Notes: generated by a model not told the origin, from the letters alone. A DNA stretch of 64,000 nucleotides from Pseudocalidococcus azoricus BACA0444 (GCF_031729055.1 NZ_JAVMIP010000002.1:1-64000), one strand, 5' to 3'. Counted from the first letter of the stretch, positions 37,451 to 47,366 are shown. Translations and numbers: made by a program.

Positions 37451-38719
37451 CTATTCGTCAGCTTCCTCTCGGAGCAGCAAATCGGTTGCGGCTTCACTGT
37501 TCACCTCGACCGCCGCGTCTAAATCCAGGGCTTCTTCTCGCTCCTCAGATTCCCAGGCCGACTCGGCTTTGCGATCTTCACTCTCGTAATCATAGGTGGT
37601 CGCATCCCGGACTTCGATTTTCCAGCCCGTTAGCCTGGTGGCCAAACGCACATTTTGTCCTTCCCGACCAATGGCCAAACTAATCACATCCGGCGCAACC
37701 AGGACATGGGCAATCCGTTGGGTGGGGTTGATTAAGCGGACTTCCTCAACTTTGGCCGGGCTGAGGGAGTTGGCAATATAGGTACCAGGATCGGGAGACC
37801 AGCGGATCACATCAATTTTTTCGCCCCGCAGTTCATTGACCACGGCCTGGATGCGGGCCCCCCTAGCCCCAATACAAGCTCCAACTGGATCCACATCCCG
37901 CTCCAAGGTATCAACGGCAATTTTTGTCCGGGGGCCAATTTTCGGATTCGGGGGGTTGGCTTCACGGGCAATGGCAACGATACGGACAATTTCATCTTCA
38001 ATTTCCGGCACTTCATTGGCAAACAGATAGACCACCAGGCCAGCATCGGCTCGGGAAACTTCCATTTGTGGCCCCCGCTGCGGCCCATCCTTAACCCGCT
38101 TCAGATAGACCTTAAAGGTGGCATTGGCCCGATAGTTGTCATTGGGGAGTTGTTCCCGTTTGGGCAGTTCAGCTTCAACTTCCGGCTGGAGGGCATCACT
38201 ACGCACCGCCATAATCACCGATCGCCGTTCAAATCGTAAAGCCCGAGCCAATAAGACTGTCCCTTCTAAATCTTGAAATTCTTCTTGAACTAGGCGGCGT
38301 TGTTGATCCCGTAATTTTTGGGAAAGGACTTGCTTGGTTTGAATCGCCGCCATCCGCCCAAATTCCTGTTGATCGGGGGTGACATCCAGAACCACGTTAT
38401 CGCCAAGTTCCGCATCTTCCACCACTTCCAGAACATCGGTCAGGGCAATTTGGTGATCGGGATTATCCACTTTTTCGACAATGGTTTTGGTGGAAAGAAC
38501 CCGAAAGCCTTCATCATCGGGATCCAGTTCGACGAGGAAATTACTAAAATACTCTTCATCAAAGTGGCTTTGGTCTAGACGCTGACTGCGGCGAAACCGT
38601 TCATAACCTTTGAGTAAGGCCTCTTCCAGGGCTTCTTGGACGGAGGCTTTGGGTAAATTCCGCTCCCGACTAATTTGATTGAGCATTTCCCGCAAGCCAG
38701 GCAACCGATAGGTACTCAT
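37451..38719 (-). CDS. nusA: Transcription termination/antitermination factor NusA
   Basis: A 422-residue NusA that binds RNA polymerase and nascent RNA. The N-terminal domain (about 1-130) is followed by S1, KH1 and KH2 domains: KVYLKRVKDGPQRGPQMEVS, ARGARIQAVVNELRGEKIDV and LAIGREGQNVRLATRLTGWK. The C-terminus is short, acidic and lacks the acidic repeats of proteobacterial NusA. The ATG at 38719 (MSTYRLPGLREML) has GGAG upstream; the frame opens at a TTG 10 codons before. rimP precedes it by 41 bases. Confidence 0.96.
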   Translation of the reverse strand: MSTYRLPGLREMLNQISRERNLPKASVQEALEEALLKGYERFRRSQRLDQSHFDEEYFSNFLVELDPDDEGFRVLSTKTIVEKVDNPDHQIALTDVLEVVEDAELGDNVVLDVTPDQQEFGRMAAIQTKQVLSQKLRDQQRRLVQEEFQDLEGTVLLARALRFERRSVIMAVRSDALQPEVEAELPKREQLPNDNYRANATFKVYLKRVKDGPQRGPQMEVSRADAGLVVYLFANEVPEIEDEIVRIVAIAREANPPNPKIGPRTKIAVDTLERDVDPVGACIGARGARIQAVVNELRGEKIDVIRWSPDPGTYIANSLSPAKVEEVRLINPTQRIAHVLVAPDVISLAIGREGQNVRLATRLTGWKIEVRDATTYDYESEDRKAESAWESEEREEALDLDAAVEVNSEAATDLLLREEADE

Positions 38720-38760
38720 AACAACAACTCCATAACAACTTGAATTCAATCTCAGAGAGG

Positions 38761-39225
38761 CTAGCTCGGCCCCTCTTGTAACTGCACCAGAGACACCTGA
38801 TCACGAGGAATCGTAATTTTGCGTCCTTTTTGATTCAGGTAAACCGCCACCTCATCTCGCCCAATCAAGGTTCCCTGCCAGGCCTGCTGACCATGGTCTG
38901 GGGAATGGGCTGTGACCTGAACCGCAAACCCCCGAAACGACTTGAAATCTCGATCAGTGGTTAAATCATTAGACAGGCCGGGGCTAGAAATTTCCAGAAC
39001 ATAGGCGGTTGTCACCCGATCACTCGCATCCAAAACCTCTTCTAAGCAATGGCTCATTTGGGCGCAGTCTTCCAGGGTAATATCCCGCTCAGGGTGGCGA
39101 ATATCCACACGCAGGGTTGGGGGAGAGTGATGGGTGTAGAAGTAAACAGCGACCGCTTCCAGGCCCAGTTGGCTCGCCACAGATTTAGCAAGATCATGAA
39201 CAATGGGAATTAAGGGGTGAGACAT
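38761..39225 (-). CDS. rimP: Ribosome maturation factor RimP
   Basis: A 154-residue RimP, needed for 30S maturation. Recognisable parts are LAKSVASQLGLEAVAVYFYT, LRVDIRHPERDITLEDCAQM and the core YVLEISSPGLSNDLTTDRDF, followed by the C-terminal SH3-like domain (GTLIGRDEVAVYL). The frame extends 38 codons upstream without start support; the ATG at 39225 fits family length. First gene of the rimP-nusA-ylxR unit. Confidence 0.93.
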   Translation of the reverse strand: MSHPLIPIVHDLAKSVASQLGLEAVAVYFYTHHSPPTLRVDIRHPERDITLEDCAQMSHCLEEVLDASDRVTTAYVLEISSPGLSNDLTTDRDFKSFRGFAVQVTAHSPDHGQQAWQGTLIGRDEVAVYLNQKGRKITIPRDQVSLVQLQEGPS

Positions 39226-39552
39226 AAACGCAGGGACATCAATCAAAACAAGGGGGGGCGAATGAGTAATCTTGACCGATGGCATGACACAGATAGTTCT
39301 GAACCAGCGGTAAGCTTGAAAGTCAGCATTGAAAAGCACCTGTTGATCTGGTCATCTGCGGCCTTACACGGGTAATCCTATCGAGGCTGGCGGCTCAGAT
39401 TCATGGCCATAAAAAAAGCGGGCTAGACCCACTCCTCCAACACCGAAAAAGCAATAAAGTCCAGTAAACCAGACTCTTCCTTCCCATCCTAGCTTAGAGA
39501 GAGGTGATCCCAGGCCTGGGCCGCGATTTTCCTAGGAAAACTGGATCAGCAC

Positions 39553-40107
39553 TCAGGTGCGATAGGTGCGGCGTAGTTCTGTGACTTGATCGGCTAATTC
39601 CAACAGACGGGGGGAGACAGCGGGGCCGGTAAGAATAATGTCAAGTTGGCGCGGACGATTTTCGAGAAGATTGATCACGGCTGCTTCGGGAATCAAGCCC
39701 AAATGTACGGCCAAACTTAACTCATCTAAAACCACGAGGCTGTACTGACTATGGCGAATGGCCTGCTGGGTAAACTCCCATAATTCGGCTAAGGCCTTGA
39801 CTTCACTCTCGCTAAGATCATTCTGATGTAAACACCGTTGGACATTACAGCGCACCCAATCCAGATGCTGTCCCAGGGTCATAGGTCGCGCCACCCCTAA
39901 GTTAATGCCACCTTTGAGAAATTGCACCACTAAAACCGGAGTTCCTTGGCCAGCGATGGTGAGGGCTTGGGCCATGACGGTTGTAAAAAAGCTGCGATGG
40001 TGGGCGGTGAAGATTTGAATTAACCCTTCGACACAATAAGGAGGCTGACCCTTGGCCTGGACGGGTGCATCTGAGCGGGGGCGTAGTTCAACAAGTTGGG
40101 AAACCAT
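39553..40107 (-). CDS. CobO/BtuR-like P-loop protein with degenerate Walker A
   Basis: A 184-residue protein resembling cob(I)alamin adenosyltransferases of the CobO/BtuR family: VLVVQFLKGGINLGVARP and YSLVVLDELSLAVHLGLI are family segments, and the C-terminal ILTGPAVSPRLLELADQVTEL is too. The N-terminal P-loop, usually GDGKGKTTAA, is replaced here by FTAHHRSFFTTVMAQAL. Without it, ATP binding of the usual kind is unlikely, so it may be an inactive paralogue with another role. The ATG at 40107 is used; a TTG three codons upstream is in frame. Confidence 0.75.
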   Translation of the reverse strand: MVSQLVELRPRSDAPVQAKGQPPYCVEGLIQIFTAHHRSFFTTVMAQALTIAGQGTPVLVVQFLKGGINLGVARPMTLGQHLDWVRCNVQRCLHQNDLSESEVKALAELWEFTQQAIRHSQYSLVVLDELSLAVHLGLIPEAAVINLLENRPRQLDIILTGPAVSPRLLELADQVTELRRTYRT

Positions 40108-40337
40108 AGGAGACAAGCTGCAAAAAAAGGGTTAATCAAGCGCGCTCAACCAGGCCTGGGAGACACCACCGATCCGTTAACTAAAGCATGATCTGGGGGG
40201 AGTCAGCCACAAATATAGTGTAGAACCTTTGAGTTTGTCCTTAGTGAACACTAGATATACAGAACCGTCAAGGGGGGCAGAATGAATTATTCTGGGTAAG
40301 GACAACTGCGCGGCGCGTAAGGCATGACTCAACCCCT

Positions 40338-41057
40338 ATGACCTGGCAACGACCTGATGGACGAGACTGGCAACAACTGCGGCCGGTTAGTTTTCAACGC
40401 CACTTCACCCAATTCACGCCTGGTTCGGTCTTAGCGAGTTGTGGGCAAACGCGGGTGTTATGTACGGTTTCAGTTCGGCCGGGTGTGCCCAAGTTTTTAG
40501 AAGGATCGGGGCAGGGTTGGTTAACGGCGGAATATCGGATGTTACCCGGAGCTACTCCCCAACGCCAAGACCGGGAACTCTATAAGCTATCGGGACGGAC
40601 TCAGGAAATTCAACGCTTGATTGGGCGAAGTCTGCGGGCTGCCTTAGATTTACCAGGCCTGGGGGAGCGAACCATCTTAGTGGATGCCGATGTGTTACAG
40701 GCCGATGCGGGAACCAGAACCACGGCAATTACGGGCGGGTATGTGGCCTTGGTGGATGCCTTAACACGATTGGTCAATCAAGGAGAGTTGCCCCATTTAC
40801 CCATTAAGCATCAAGTGGCGGCCGTATCCGTGGGCCTGGTGGAAAATCAATCCTGTTTGGATCTCAATTATGCCGAAGACCTAGCCGCAATGGTGGATTT
40901 TAACGTGGTCATGACTGAAAATCTCGAATTATTAGAAGTTCAAGGCACTGCCGAATCCGGTAGCTTTAGCCGTCATCAACTCAATCAGATGTTGGATTTA
41001 GCTGAAATTGGCATCAAGGAATTGCTGGACTTGCAAAACCAGGCCCTGGCCACCTAA
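40338..41057 (+). CDS. rph: Ribonuclease PH
   Basis: A 239-residue phosphorolytic exonuclease that trims tRNA 3' ends. Motifs include [40 protein letters not shown] and [20 protein letters not shown], with the active-site acidic [18 protein letters not shown]. Length is typical. It is a single gene on its strand, with divergent CobO-like protein upstream and groEL2 275 bases downstream. Confidence 0.96.
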   Translation: MTWQRPDGRDWQQLRPVSFQRHFTQFTPGSVLASCGQTRVLCTVSVRPGVPKFLEGSGQGWLTAEYRMLPGATPQRQDRELYKLSGRTQEIQRLIGRSLRAALDLPGLGERTILVDADVLQADAGTRTTAITGGYVALVDALTRLVNQGELPHLPIKHQVAAVSVGLVENQSCLDLNYAEDLAAMVDFNVVMTENLELLEVQGTAESGSFSRHQLNQMLDLAEIGIKELLDLQNQALAT

Positions 41058-41228
41058 AGCAAATTATCCAATGCTGCTCTAAAAAAGTTGCCCGCCCTCA
41101 TCGCCAGGCCTGGAAAACCAGCGTAGTCATCTCATCTTCCGCGGAGAATTTTTGCTCCTGTCCATAACCCGCCGGGCCGGGTATCCAGAATGTAGCCTCA
41201 AGTTCGGTGATCCCTCCAGGCCCTCACA

Positions 41229-41255
41229 TCAGCACTGACCAAGTGAGAGTGCTAA
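41229..41255 (+). promoter_or_regulatory. CIRCE element (HrcA operator) upstream of groEL
   Basis: The sequence matches the CIRCE inverted repeat TTAGCACTC-N9-GAGTGCTAA: the right arm is exact, the left arm (TCAGCACTG) has two mismatches, and the spacing is exactly nine. This predicts HrcA repression and heat-shock induction of the chaperonin gene. It lies 80 bases before the ATG. Confidence 0.8.
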
Positions 41256-41334
41256 AATCAGTCCTGTTAAATGGCTCGTCTAACAAGTTTTTGCGCTCAC
41301 CGATTCACGGGCCCACCAGAGGAATTACGACTCC

Positions 41335-42999
41335 ATGAGTAAAATCGTCATTTTCCACGAAGAATCCCGCCGCTCGCTCGAAAAAGGGATTAATGCCCTG
41401 GCCGATGCCGTCCGGATTACCCTTGGCCCCAAAGGCAGAAATGTTGTGATTGAAAAAAGCTATGGCGCGCCCCAAATCATCAATGACGGTGTCACCATTG
41501 CCAAAGAAATTGAACTTGAAGATCCCCTCGAAAACACGGGCGCGCAGTTAATGCGGGAAGTCGCTTCCAAAACCAATGATGTAGTTGGCGATGGGACGAC
41601 AACCGCGACGGTTTTAGCCCAGGCCCTGATCCAAGAAGGCCTGAAAAATGTGGCGGCCGGAGCTAACCCTGTGGCCTTACGCCGGGGTATTGATAAAGCC
41701 ATTGCTGCAGTAGTAACGGGGATTGAAGCAGTTGCTAAACCTGTGACTGGGGATATGATTGCCCAGGTGGCCAGTGTTTCCGCCGGTAATGACCCGGAAG
41801 TGGGGGCGATGATTGCCCAGGCCATGAATAAGGTTGGCAAAGATGGGGTGATTACCGTTGAAGAGTCCAAATCCCTCAGCACCGAATTGGAAGTTGTCGA
41901 AGGGATGCAGTTTGACCGCGGCTATATTTCCCCCTACTTTGTCACCGATGCCGAGCGGATGATCGCTGAATTTAATGATGCCTTCTTACTGATTGTGGAC
42001 AAAAAAATCAGCAGCATCCAAGACTTAATTCCCGCCCTGGAAGGGGTAGCTCGTTCTGGCCGTCCGTTAGTGATTTTGGCGGAAGACATTGAAGGCGAGG
42101 CCCTAGCTACCTTGGTGGTTAACAAACTCCGGGGAGTCCTGAACACTATTGCTATTAAAGCCCCCGCCTTTGGGGATCGCCGCAAGGCCATGTTGCAGGA
42201 TATTGCTGTTCTCACGGGCGGACAAGTGATTTCCGAAGAAATTGGTCTCACCTTGGATCAAGTGGATGTGGGAATGCTTGGCCAGGCCAGCAAGGTAACG
42301 GTTACGAAAGACACCACGACAATCCTCAGCAGTGGGGGGACAGAAGCCGCCGTCAAAGAACGGGTGGCCCAAATCCGCAAACAACTGGAAGCCAGCGATT
42401 CCGAATATGACAAGGAAAAACTCCAGGAACGGATTGCCAAACTGGCCGGTGGTGTAGCCGTGATCAAAGTGGGAGCCGCGACTGAAACCGAACTCAAGGA
42501 TCGCAAGCTCCGAATTGAAGATGCCCTCAATGCCACCAAAGCTGCGGTTGCAGAAGGAATTGTTCCCGGTGGTGGGACAACGCTTTTACACTTGGCTGGC
42601 AAAATCACCCAGATCCTGGCTGGACTTTCCCCGGAAGAACAAACCGGAGCCAAAATTGTGATGAAAGCCCTAGAATCTCCCTTAGCTCAAATTGCTGATA
42701 ATGCTGGACAAGAAGGGGCTGTGGTGGTTGAGAATGTCAGAGCGGCTGACTTTAACACCGGGTTTAATGCGGCCACGGGAGCTTACGAAGACTTGATCGC
42801 CGCGGGGATTATTGATCCGGCCAAAGTTGTTCGCTCTGGGCTGCAAAATGCTGGATCGGTGGCTGGCCTGGTGTTAACCACTGAAGCGCTTGTTGTCGAA
42901 AAACCAGAACCCAAATCTGCAATGCCTCCTGGTGGTGGTGGAATGGGCGGAATGGGTATGGGAGGCATGGGCGGAATGGGTGGTATGGGGATGATGTAG
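41335..42999 (+). CDS. groEL2: Chaperonin GroEL (second, groES-less copy)
   Basis: A 554-residue chaperonin with all three GroEL domains: [18 protein letters not shown] and [19 protein letters not shown] (ATP site), [20 protein letters not shown], and the C-terminal Gly-Gly-Met repeat tail ([17 protein letters not shown]). No groES is adjacent, and cyanobacteria normally have groESL1 plus a stand-alone groEL2, so this is assigned groEL2. The starting residues ([18 protein letters not shown]) also fit that branch. A CIRCE element lies upstream. pgeF starts 7 bases after its stop. Confidence 0.95.
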   Translation: MSKIVIFHEESRRSLEKGINALADAVRITLGPKGRNVVIEKSYGAPQIINDGVTIAKEIELEDPLENTGAQLMREVASKTNDVVGDGTTTATVLAQALIQEGLKNVAAGANPVALRRGIDKAIAAVVTGIEAVAKPVTGDMIAQVASVSAGNDPEVGAMIAQAMNKVGKDGVITVEESKSLSTELEVVEGMQFDRGYISPYFVTDAERMIAEFNDAFLLIVDKKISSIQDLIPALEGVARSGRPLVILAEDIEGEALATLVVNKLRGVLNTIAIKAPAFGDRRKAMLQDIAVLTGGQVISEEIGLTLDQVDVGMLGQASKVTVTKDTTTILSSGGTEAAVKERVAQIRKQLEASDSEYDKEKLQERIAKLAGGVAVIKVGAATETELKDRKLRIEDALNATKAAVAEGIVPGGGTTLLHLAGKITQILAGLSPEEQTGAKIVMKALESPLAQIADNAGQEGAVVVENVRAADFNTGFNAATGAYEDLIAAGIIDPAKVVRSGLQNAGSVAGLVLTTEALVVEKPEPKSAMPPGGGGMGGMGMGGMGGMGGMGMM

Positions 43000-43006
43000 G
43001 TTGGCC

Positions 43007-43816
43007 ATGAGCACGGAACAAGGCTGGGCCTGGCAATCTACTCAGTTCGGTGGCTATCTGACCTGTGATTTGTTGCGCGAATTTCCCCACGGATTTTTTA
43101 CGCGCCAATTTGCTAAACAGTCTCTGGTTGACTTAACCGCCCATCTCCAGGCCCTGGCCCAACCCTTCCGAGTCAAGCAAGTGCATGGCAACCTCATTCA
43201 CTCCACCACTGATATTTTTGACAACGGCATTACAACCCTAGATTACGAAGTCCAATTACCCGGAGATGCCTTAGTCTCTTCTAAGCCAGATCAGGCCGTT
43301 TGGGTGTGTAGTGCCGATTGTGTTCCCCTGCTCATTGCCGATGTAAAAACTGGACAAGTCGCTGCTATTCATGCTGGATGGCGAGGCACAGCGTTGGGCA
43401 TTACTCCCTTAACGGTGCAACAACTCCAAGCAGCGGGTAGTCAGACTCAAAATTTACGGATTGCTCTCGGGCCCGCTATTTCTGGCCAGAATTATCAAGT
43501 GGGTTTAGATGTGGCCGTGACGGTTGGCAAAAGCTTAATTCCATTCAAGCAAGGACTAACCTTAGAAGAGAGGTTAGAATGTCTGCAAAATTTGGAAAAT
43601 TCTCCGATCAGTGAGGATGCGACACCTGGAAGAGTCCGACTGGATGTTCGGCAAGTGAACACCCTCCAACTTGAGCATCTGGGAATTACTCCCGACCAAA
43701 TGTCTGTTGCTCCTTACTGCACATTCCAGGATAGCCAGTGGTTCTTCTCCTATCGGCGGGAAAGTGTCAAACAGGTGCAATGGTCGGGAATTGTCTCTAG
43801 GATACCCAAGATTTAG
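43007..43816 (+). CDS. pgeF: PgeF/YfiH-family protein (purine nucleosidase or laccase-like)
   Basis: A 269-residue multicopper-like YfiH protein. The conserved metal ligands lie in VKQVHGNLIHSTTD, VWVCSADCVPLLIADVKTGQ and AAIHAGWRGT. Members split nucleosides (purine nucleosidase/phosphorylase) and edit peptidoglycan precursors. The ATG at 43007 is used; the in-frame TTG two codons earlier is less likely. Immediate placement 7 bases after groEL2 suggests co-transcription. Confidence 0.92.
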   Translation: MSTEQGWAWQSTQFGGYLTCDLLREFPHGFFTRQFAKQSLVDLTAHLQALAQPFRVKQVHGNLIHSTTDIFDNGITTLDYEVQLPGDALVSSKPDQAVWVCSADCVPLLIADVKTGQVAAIHAGWRGTALGITPLTVQQLQAAGSQTQNLRIALGPAISGQNYQVGLDVAVTVGKSLIPFKQGLTLEERLECLQNLENSPISEDATPGRVRLDVRQVNTLQLEHLGITPDQMSVAPYCTFQDSQWFFSYRRESVKQVQWSGIVSRIPKI

Positions 43817-43840
43817 GGAAGGACTTAAAAGGCTTGTCAG

Positions 43841-44689
43841 CTACACTGATTCATCCCGCTGTTCACCCGAGGCTGTAACTAAGCGAACTTTTTTCGCAAA
43901 TCCTAAAATCTGTAAGAGGCGAATCGTTTCCCATGTCAAGTCAAATTCCCACCATTGCAACCCATGCCGGGCTGAATGGGGGTAGGTGTGATGGTTATTG
44001 TGCCAGCCCTCGCCAAACGCTAAAAGAGCCACCCACCAGCAATTCGTAGAATAGTCATCACTTTCAAAGGTGCGATAGCCAAATTGATGGGTGGCACTGT
44101 TCACAAACCAAGTCACATGGTAAACCGCCACTAACCGGACAAAAATTCCCCAAATCACCCAAGACCAGCCTCCAATCGCAAATAAAACCAGGCCAAAGGC
44201 AACTTGAATCCAAATAAAATGATCATCTAAAAAACGATAGAACGGGTCTTGGTTAATATCTTTGGTGAGGCGGTCAATTTCTGATTTTGCCGGAATTTCG
44301 GAGAGCATCCAGCCCATGTGACTCCACCAAAAGCCCCGCCGAGAATTATGTTGATCTTGATCATGATCTGAATGGAGATGGTGGTTTCGATGCAGTCCTA
44401 CCCATTCAATCACGCCACCCTCACAGGCCAAGGCTCCACAAAAGGCAAAGAAATATTCGAGAAATTTGGGAAGCTGAAAACTGCGATGGGTCAATAGCCG
44501 ATGCCAGCCCAAGGTAATCCCCAGGCCCCCAGTCATCCAAAATAAGACTCCGCCCACAGCCAGGCCTGACCAGCTAAAGGTGCCAGGAATTAAGGCGCAC
44601 AAGGCCCCCAAATGTACCAACGCCATGAAAAAAATCGTTTTCCAGGCCGGTTTTAGGTTTTGCGGTGGTAATTCTTGGGCAGCAGTCAT
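43841..44689 (-). CDS. desC: Acyl-lipid delta-9 fatty acid desaturase
   Basis: A 282-residue integral membrane desaturase acting on membrane lipids. The three histidine boxes are intact: GWHRLLTHRSF, GLHRNHHLHSD and EGWHNNHHTYPHSARHG, along with four membrane segments (about residues 13-75 and 150-200). In cyanobacteria this enzyme introduces the first double bond at C9. It is convergent with pgeF. It is a single gene; cold induction is likely but not visible in the sequence. Confidence 0.93.
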   Translation of the reverse strand: MTAAQELPPQNLKPAWKTIFFMALVHLGALCALIPGTFSWSGLAVGGVLFWMTGGLGITLGWHRLLTHRSFQLPKFLEYFFAFCGALACEGGVIEWVGLHRNHHLHSDHDQDQHNSRRGFWWSHMGWMLSEIPAKSEIDRLTKDINQDPFYRFLDDHFIWIQVAFGLVLFAIGGWSWVIWGIFVRLVAVYHVTWFVNSATHQFGYRTFESDDYSTNCWWVALLAFGEGWHNNHHTYPHSARHGLQWWEFDLTWETIRLLQILGFAKKVRLVTASGEQRDESV

Positions 44690-44880
44690 GGAGATTTATA
44701 CCTATTTAACTTGTGTTTATTATGCCCGATTGTTTCCAGACCGGGTGGGGGCTAACCGTTCCTTAACCGTATGCCCTGACAATCTCAGCGATATGCTATA
44801 AACCTCGGACGATGCTCGTAGCCTAGGTCACAGTATCTTGCACAAGTTATGCCTAAGCTGGGTAAGGATATGTAAAGCAA

Positions 44881-45201
44881 ATGATCGGACATTTAGGGAA
44901 ATTTTTGATGCCACTGTCAGATCAGACCAGGCCCAAATTCATCTACAAAAATCGGGCTGTGGCGATTTTCTTAGCCGTTGCTGGATTGTTACTGCCTGGC
45001 CTGCATAAATTTTATCTGCGTCAATATCTTTGGGGGTGTCTCTATTTACTCCTAGGGGTGCTGTTGCCGGCCTGGGGCATTGCCAGGGTTGCCAGCATCA
45101 TTGAAGGAGTCTGGTATTTACTCCAGGGACAAGGAGCATTTGATGCCCATTTCAACCCCCAGTTTAAGGCCCTGCCAGTCTGTCCAGCCCAAGATGCTTG
45201 A
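44881..45201 (+). CDS. Small TM2-type membrane protein
   Basis: A 106-residue membrane protein with two hydrophobic segments (VAIFLAVAGLLLPGLHKFYL and GCLYLLLGVLLPAWG, about residues 26-75) and the HKFYLRQYLWG turn typical of TM2-domain proteins. The function is unknown. Two in-frame ATGs (44881 and 44908) are possible; the second has an AGGGA motif. Divergent from desC, convergent with the 2TM gene. Confidence 0.75.
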   Translation: MIGHLGKFLMPLSDQTRPKFIYKNRAVAIFLAVAGLLLPGLHKFYLRQYLWGCLYLLLGVLLPAWGIARVASIIEGVWYLLQGQGAFDAHFNPQFKALPVCPAQDA

Positions 45202-45211
45202 GTTGCGGAAC

Positions 45212-45700
45212 TTATTGGGGCAATGTGCTTTGGAGTAACCGACTTGTCCACCGACTCAGCCAACCCCGGAATTGATGCCGCCGATACCACTTTTGAAAGG
45301 CTTGTTCATAGGCTTCTCCTTTCGGCTGATAGACGGCCCAGGCCTGGAGACTGAGGCGCAGACTTAAACCCAACAGGACATAGAGCGACCAAGGTGTTCC
45401 CCAACCCGTGAGCGTATTTAAGCCCACACAAGCACTGCCAATCAGAAGATAACGCCCGACCCGTTGCCCCAATTGCCGTTGCCGGAGTAGATCAAATTCT
45501 GCCTGCTTGGCCTGGATGGTCTGGTTCGCTTGCCATTCCTGTTCCGCAATGATTAAGTCACCCGGAGTTAGGCCCAATTCCCCGGCAATTTCCACCAGAT
45601 CATCCCAAGAAAATTCCCCCTGATTTTGTTGGCGCGAGAGGGCTATTTTCAAAATTCCTTGTAAATCGTCCGAGGAGTAGGCGGTCTGATTTTGGGGCAT
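45212..45700 (-). CDS. 2TM-domain protein
   Basis: A 162-residue protein. An N-terminal region (about 5-60) resembles the SHOCT/bundling-type domain seen before 2TM proteins (YSSDDLQGILKIALSRQQ and FSWDDLVEIAGELGL). A helical linker leads to two membrane segments (YLLIGSACVGLNTLTGW and WSLYVLLGLSLRLSLQAW, about residues 84-122). Function unknown. Divergent from the carbohydrate kinase gene. Confidence 0.75.
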   Translation of the reverse strand: MPQNQTAYSSDDLQGILKIALSRQQNQGEFSWDDLVEIAGELGLTPGDLIIAEQEWQANQTIQAKQAEFDLLRQRQLGQRVGRYLLIGSACVGLNTLTGWGTPWSLYVLLGLSLRLSLQAWAVYQPKGEAYEQAFQKWYRRHQFRGWLSRWTSRLLQSTLPQ

Positions 45701-45753
45701 AGGGCAATCCCGTGGAATAATGCAACCAACATAGTTGTTTTACTGCTTCTATT

Positions 45754-46731
45754 ATGCATTCTGCTGCTGCTGTCCCGAGCCTGCCCCCTGTGCTTTGTTT
45801 GGGGGAAGTTTTAGAAGACTGCATTACCAAAGACCACCAACGGCATTGTTATTTAGGGGGTGCGCCGGCCAATGTTGCGGCTGGCCTAGTCAAGTTGGGA
45901 ACTCCGGCGGGGTTTATTGGGGCAGTGGGGCAGGATGCCATTGGAGATCGGCTGGTTGAACAATTAGAGGACCTGGGGGTTAATCTGGCTGGTCTTCAAC
46001 GGGTCAACCAGGCCCCCACCCGTCAAGTTGTTGTCCGACACCAGGCCAATGGCGACCGGGAATTTATTGGTTTTGCGCCCGTAGATTGCCCTTGTTTTGC
46101 CGATGAACAACTCCAGGCCTCCCAGTTACCCACCTCACTGATTGAATCGGCGCGATTTTTAGTGATGGGAACACTCGGCTTTGCTGCACCGATGACGAGT
46201 CGGGCCTTAACCCAAGCCTTGGAATTGGCCCAAAACAATCAGATCAAAGTCTTAATTGACATCAACTGGCGGCCGATTTTCTGGACTGATCCGGAACTGG
46301 CCAAATCCACCATTCGCCCACTATTATCCCAGGCCCAGGTGATTAAACTCGCTGCGGAGGAAGCAGATTGGCTATTTCAGACCACAGACCCAGAGGCGAT
46401 TAAAAATCAGGTGCAAGGCAACACTGGCCTGGTGGTGATTACGGATGGGGAACGGGGCTGTCAATTTTCAACCGGGACAATTTCAGGAGAACTACCAGCT
46501 TTTGGAGTTCAGGTTGTAGATACGACTGGGGCAGGGGATGGCTTTGTGGCCGGACTCCTCCATTGTCTCTGTCCAGTCCAGGATCTGCACAATGCCCTCA
46601 CCAATCCAACATTCCTGACTCAATCCCTCCAATTTGCCAGTGCAGTCGGGGCAATGGTGACCCAAGGGGCCGGGGCAACTACTCCCCAACCCACAGCCTC
46701 AGAGGTACAAAGGTTTTTAGACTGTCCTTAA
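45754..46731 (+). CDS. PfkB-family carbohydrate kinase (fructokinase-like)
   Basis: A 325-residue ribokinase-fold sugar kinase. It has the N-terminal Gly-rich motif YLGGAPANVAAGLVKLG and the C-terminal catalytic motif VVDTTGAGDGFVAGLLHCL with the catalytic Asp. VKLAAEEADWLF is the other family signature. Fructose is the most likely substrate among cyanobacterial members, but this is inferred. No sugar-metabolism gene is adjacent. Confidence 0.9.
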   Translation: MHSAAAVPSLPPVLCLGEVLEDCITKDHQRHCYLGGAPANVAAGLVKLGTPAGFIGAVGQDAIGDRLVEQLEDLGVNLAGLQRVNQAPTRQVVVRHQANGDREFIGFAPVDCPCFADEQLQASQLPTSLIESARFLVMGTLGFAAPMTSRALTQALELAQNNQIKVLIDINWRPIFWTDPELAKSTIRPLLSQAQVIKLAAEEADWLFQTTDPEAIKNQVQGNTGLVVITDGERGCQFSTGTISGELPAFGVQVVDTTGAGDGFVAGLLHCLCPVQDLHNALTNPTFLTQSLQFASAVGAMVTQGAGATTPQPTASEVQRFLDCP

Positions 46732-46924
46732 GTCGTTAAGTTAAGGATAAATTCGCACCTTTACCTAGAATTGGGCCATCACCCCTTAACCCAAAGATTG
46801 ACGGCATCCCCTTAAATTAACTATGATTGAAAATTGTCAGATTATTTTAGACTGCTCGAACCAGGTTAAAAGGGAAGGATGCTAGTCCAAGCCCACCTCT
46901 ACGGCAGCGTATGGAGTTTTTGCG

Positions 46925-47287
46925 ATGACCTATGCCATTATTGCCACCAGCGGCCAACAACTGCGCGTCGAACCCGGCCGATTTTATGATGTGAATCGAC
47001 TTGCGGCTGACCCGGAAACAACCTTAACCCTGGATCAAGTCCTCTTGGTACAAACTGGAACAGAGGTTCTGGTTGGCCAACCGCTGGTAACTGGGGCTAC
47101 AGTTCAGGCCGAGGTCATGCAACATCTGCGGGGCCCCAAAATCGTGATTTACAAAATGAAGCCCAAGAAAAAGACCCGCAAAAAACAAGGCCATCGTCAA
47201 GAGCTAACCCGGATTATGGTGACAGATATTTTGGTTGACGGTCGCTCAATGGTTGGGGAAACCCCCGCTGAAGTTGTCACCGCCTAA
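46925..47287 (+). CDS. rplU: 50S ribosomal protein L21
   Basis: A 120-residue L21. The start [18 protein letters not shown] and the RNA-binding [20 protein letters not shown] (about residues 76-95) are typical, with a short C-terminal extension after [10 protein letters not shown]. First gene of the rplU-rpmA-ruvX unit. The ~190-base leader upstream could hold promoter and any autoregulatory structure; I see no clear motif. Confidence 0.96.
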   Translation: MTYAIIATSGQQLRVEPGRFYDVNRLAADPETTLTLDQVLLVQTGTEVLVGQPLVTGATVQAEVMQHLRGPKIVIYKMKPKKKTRKKQGHRQELTRIMVTDILVDGRSMVGETPAEVVTA

Positions 47288-47366
47288 TCTTGCTCTCGGT
47301 TCGGAAAATCATCCACTAGGGTTTTATTTAGTTAATCTGCTCACAAAATTTAGGGAGAATCAACCA

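Noticed and set aside
42258..42653. Open frames antisense to groEL2, alaS, mutS and other conserved genes
   Set aside because: They lie wholly inside strongly conserved genes and show no family resemblance or ribosome sites.
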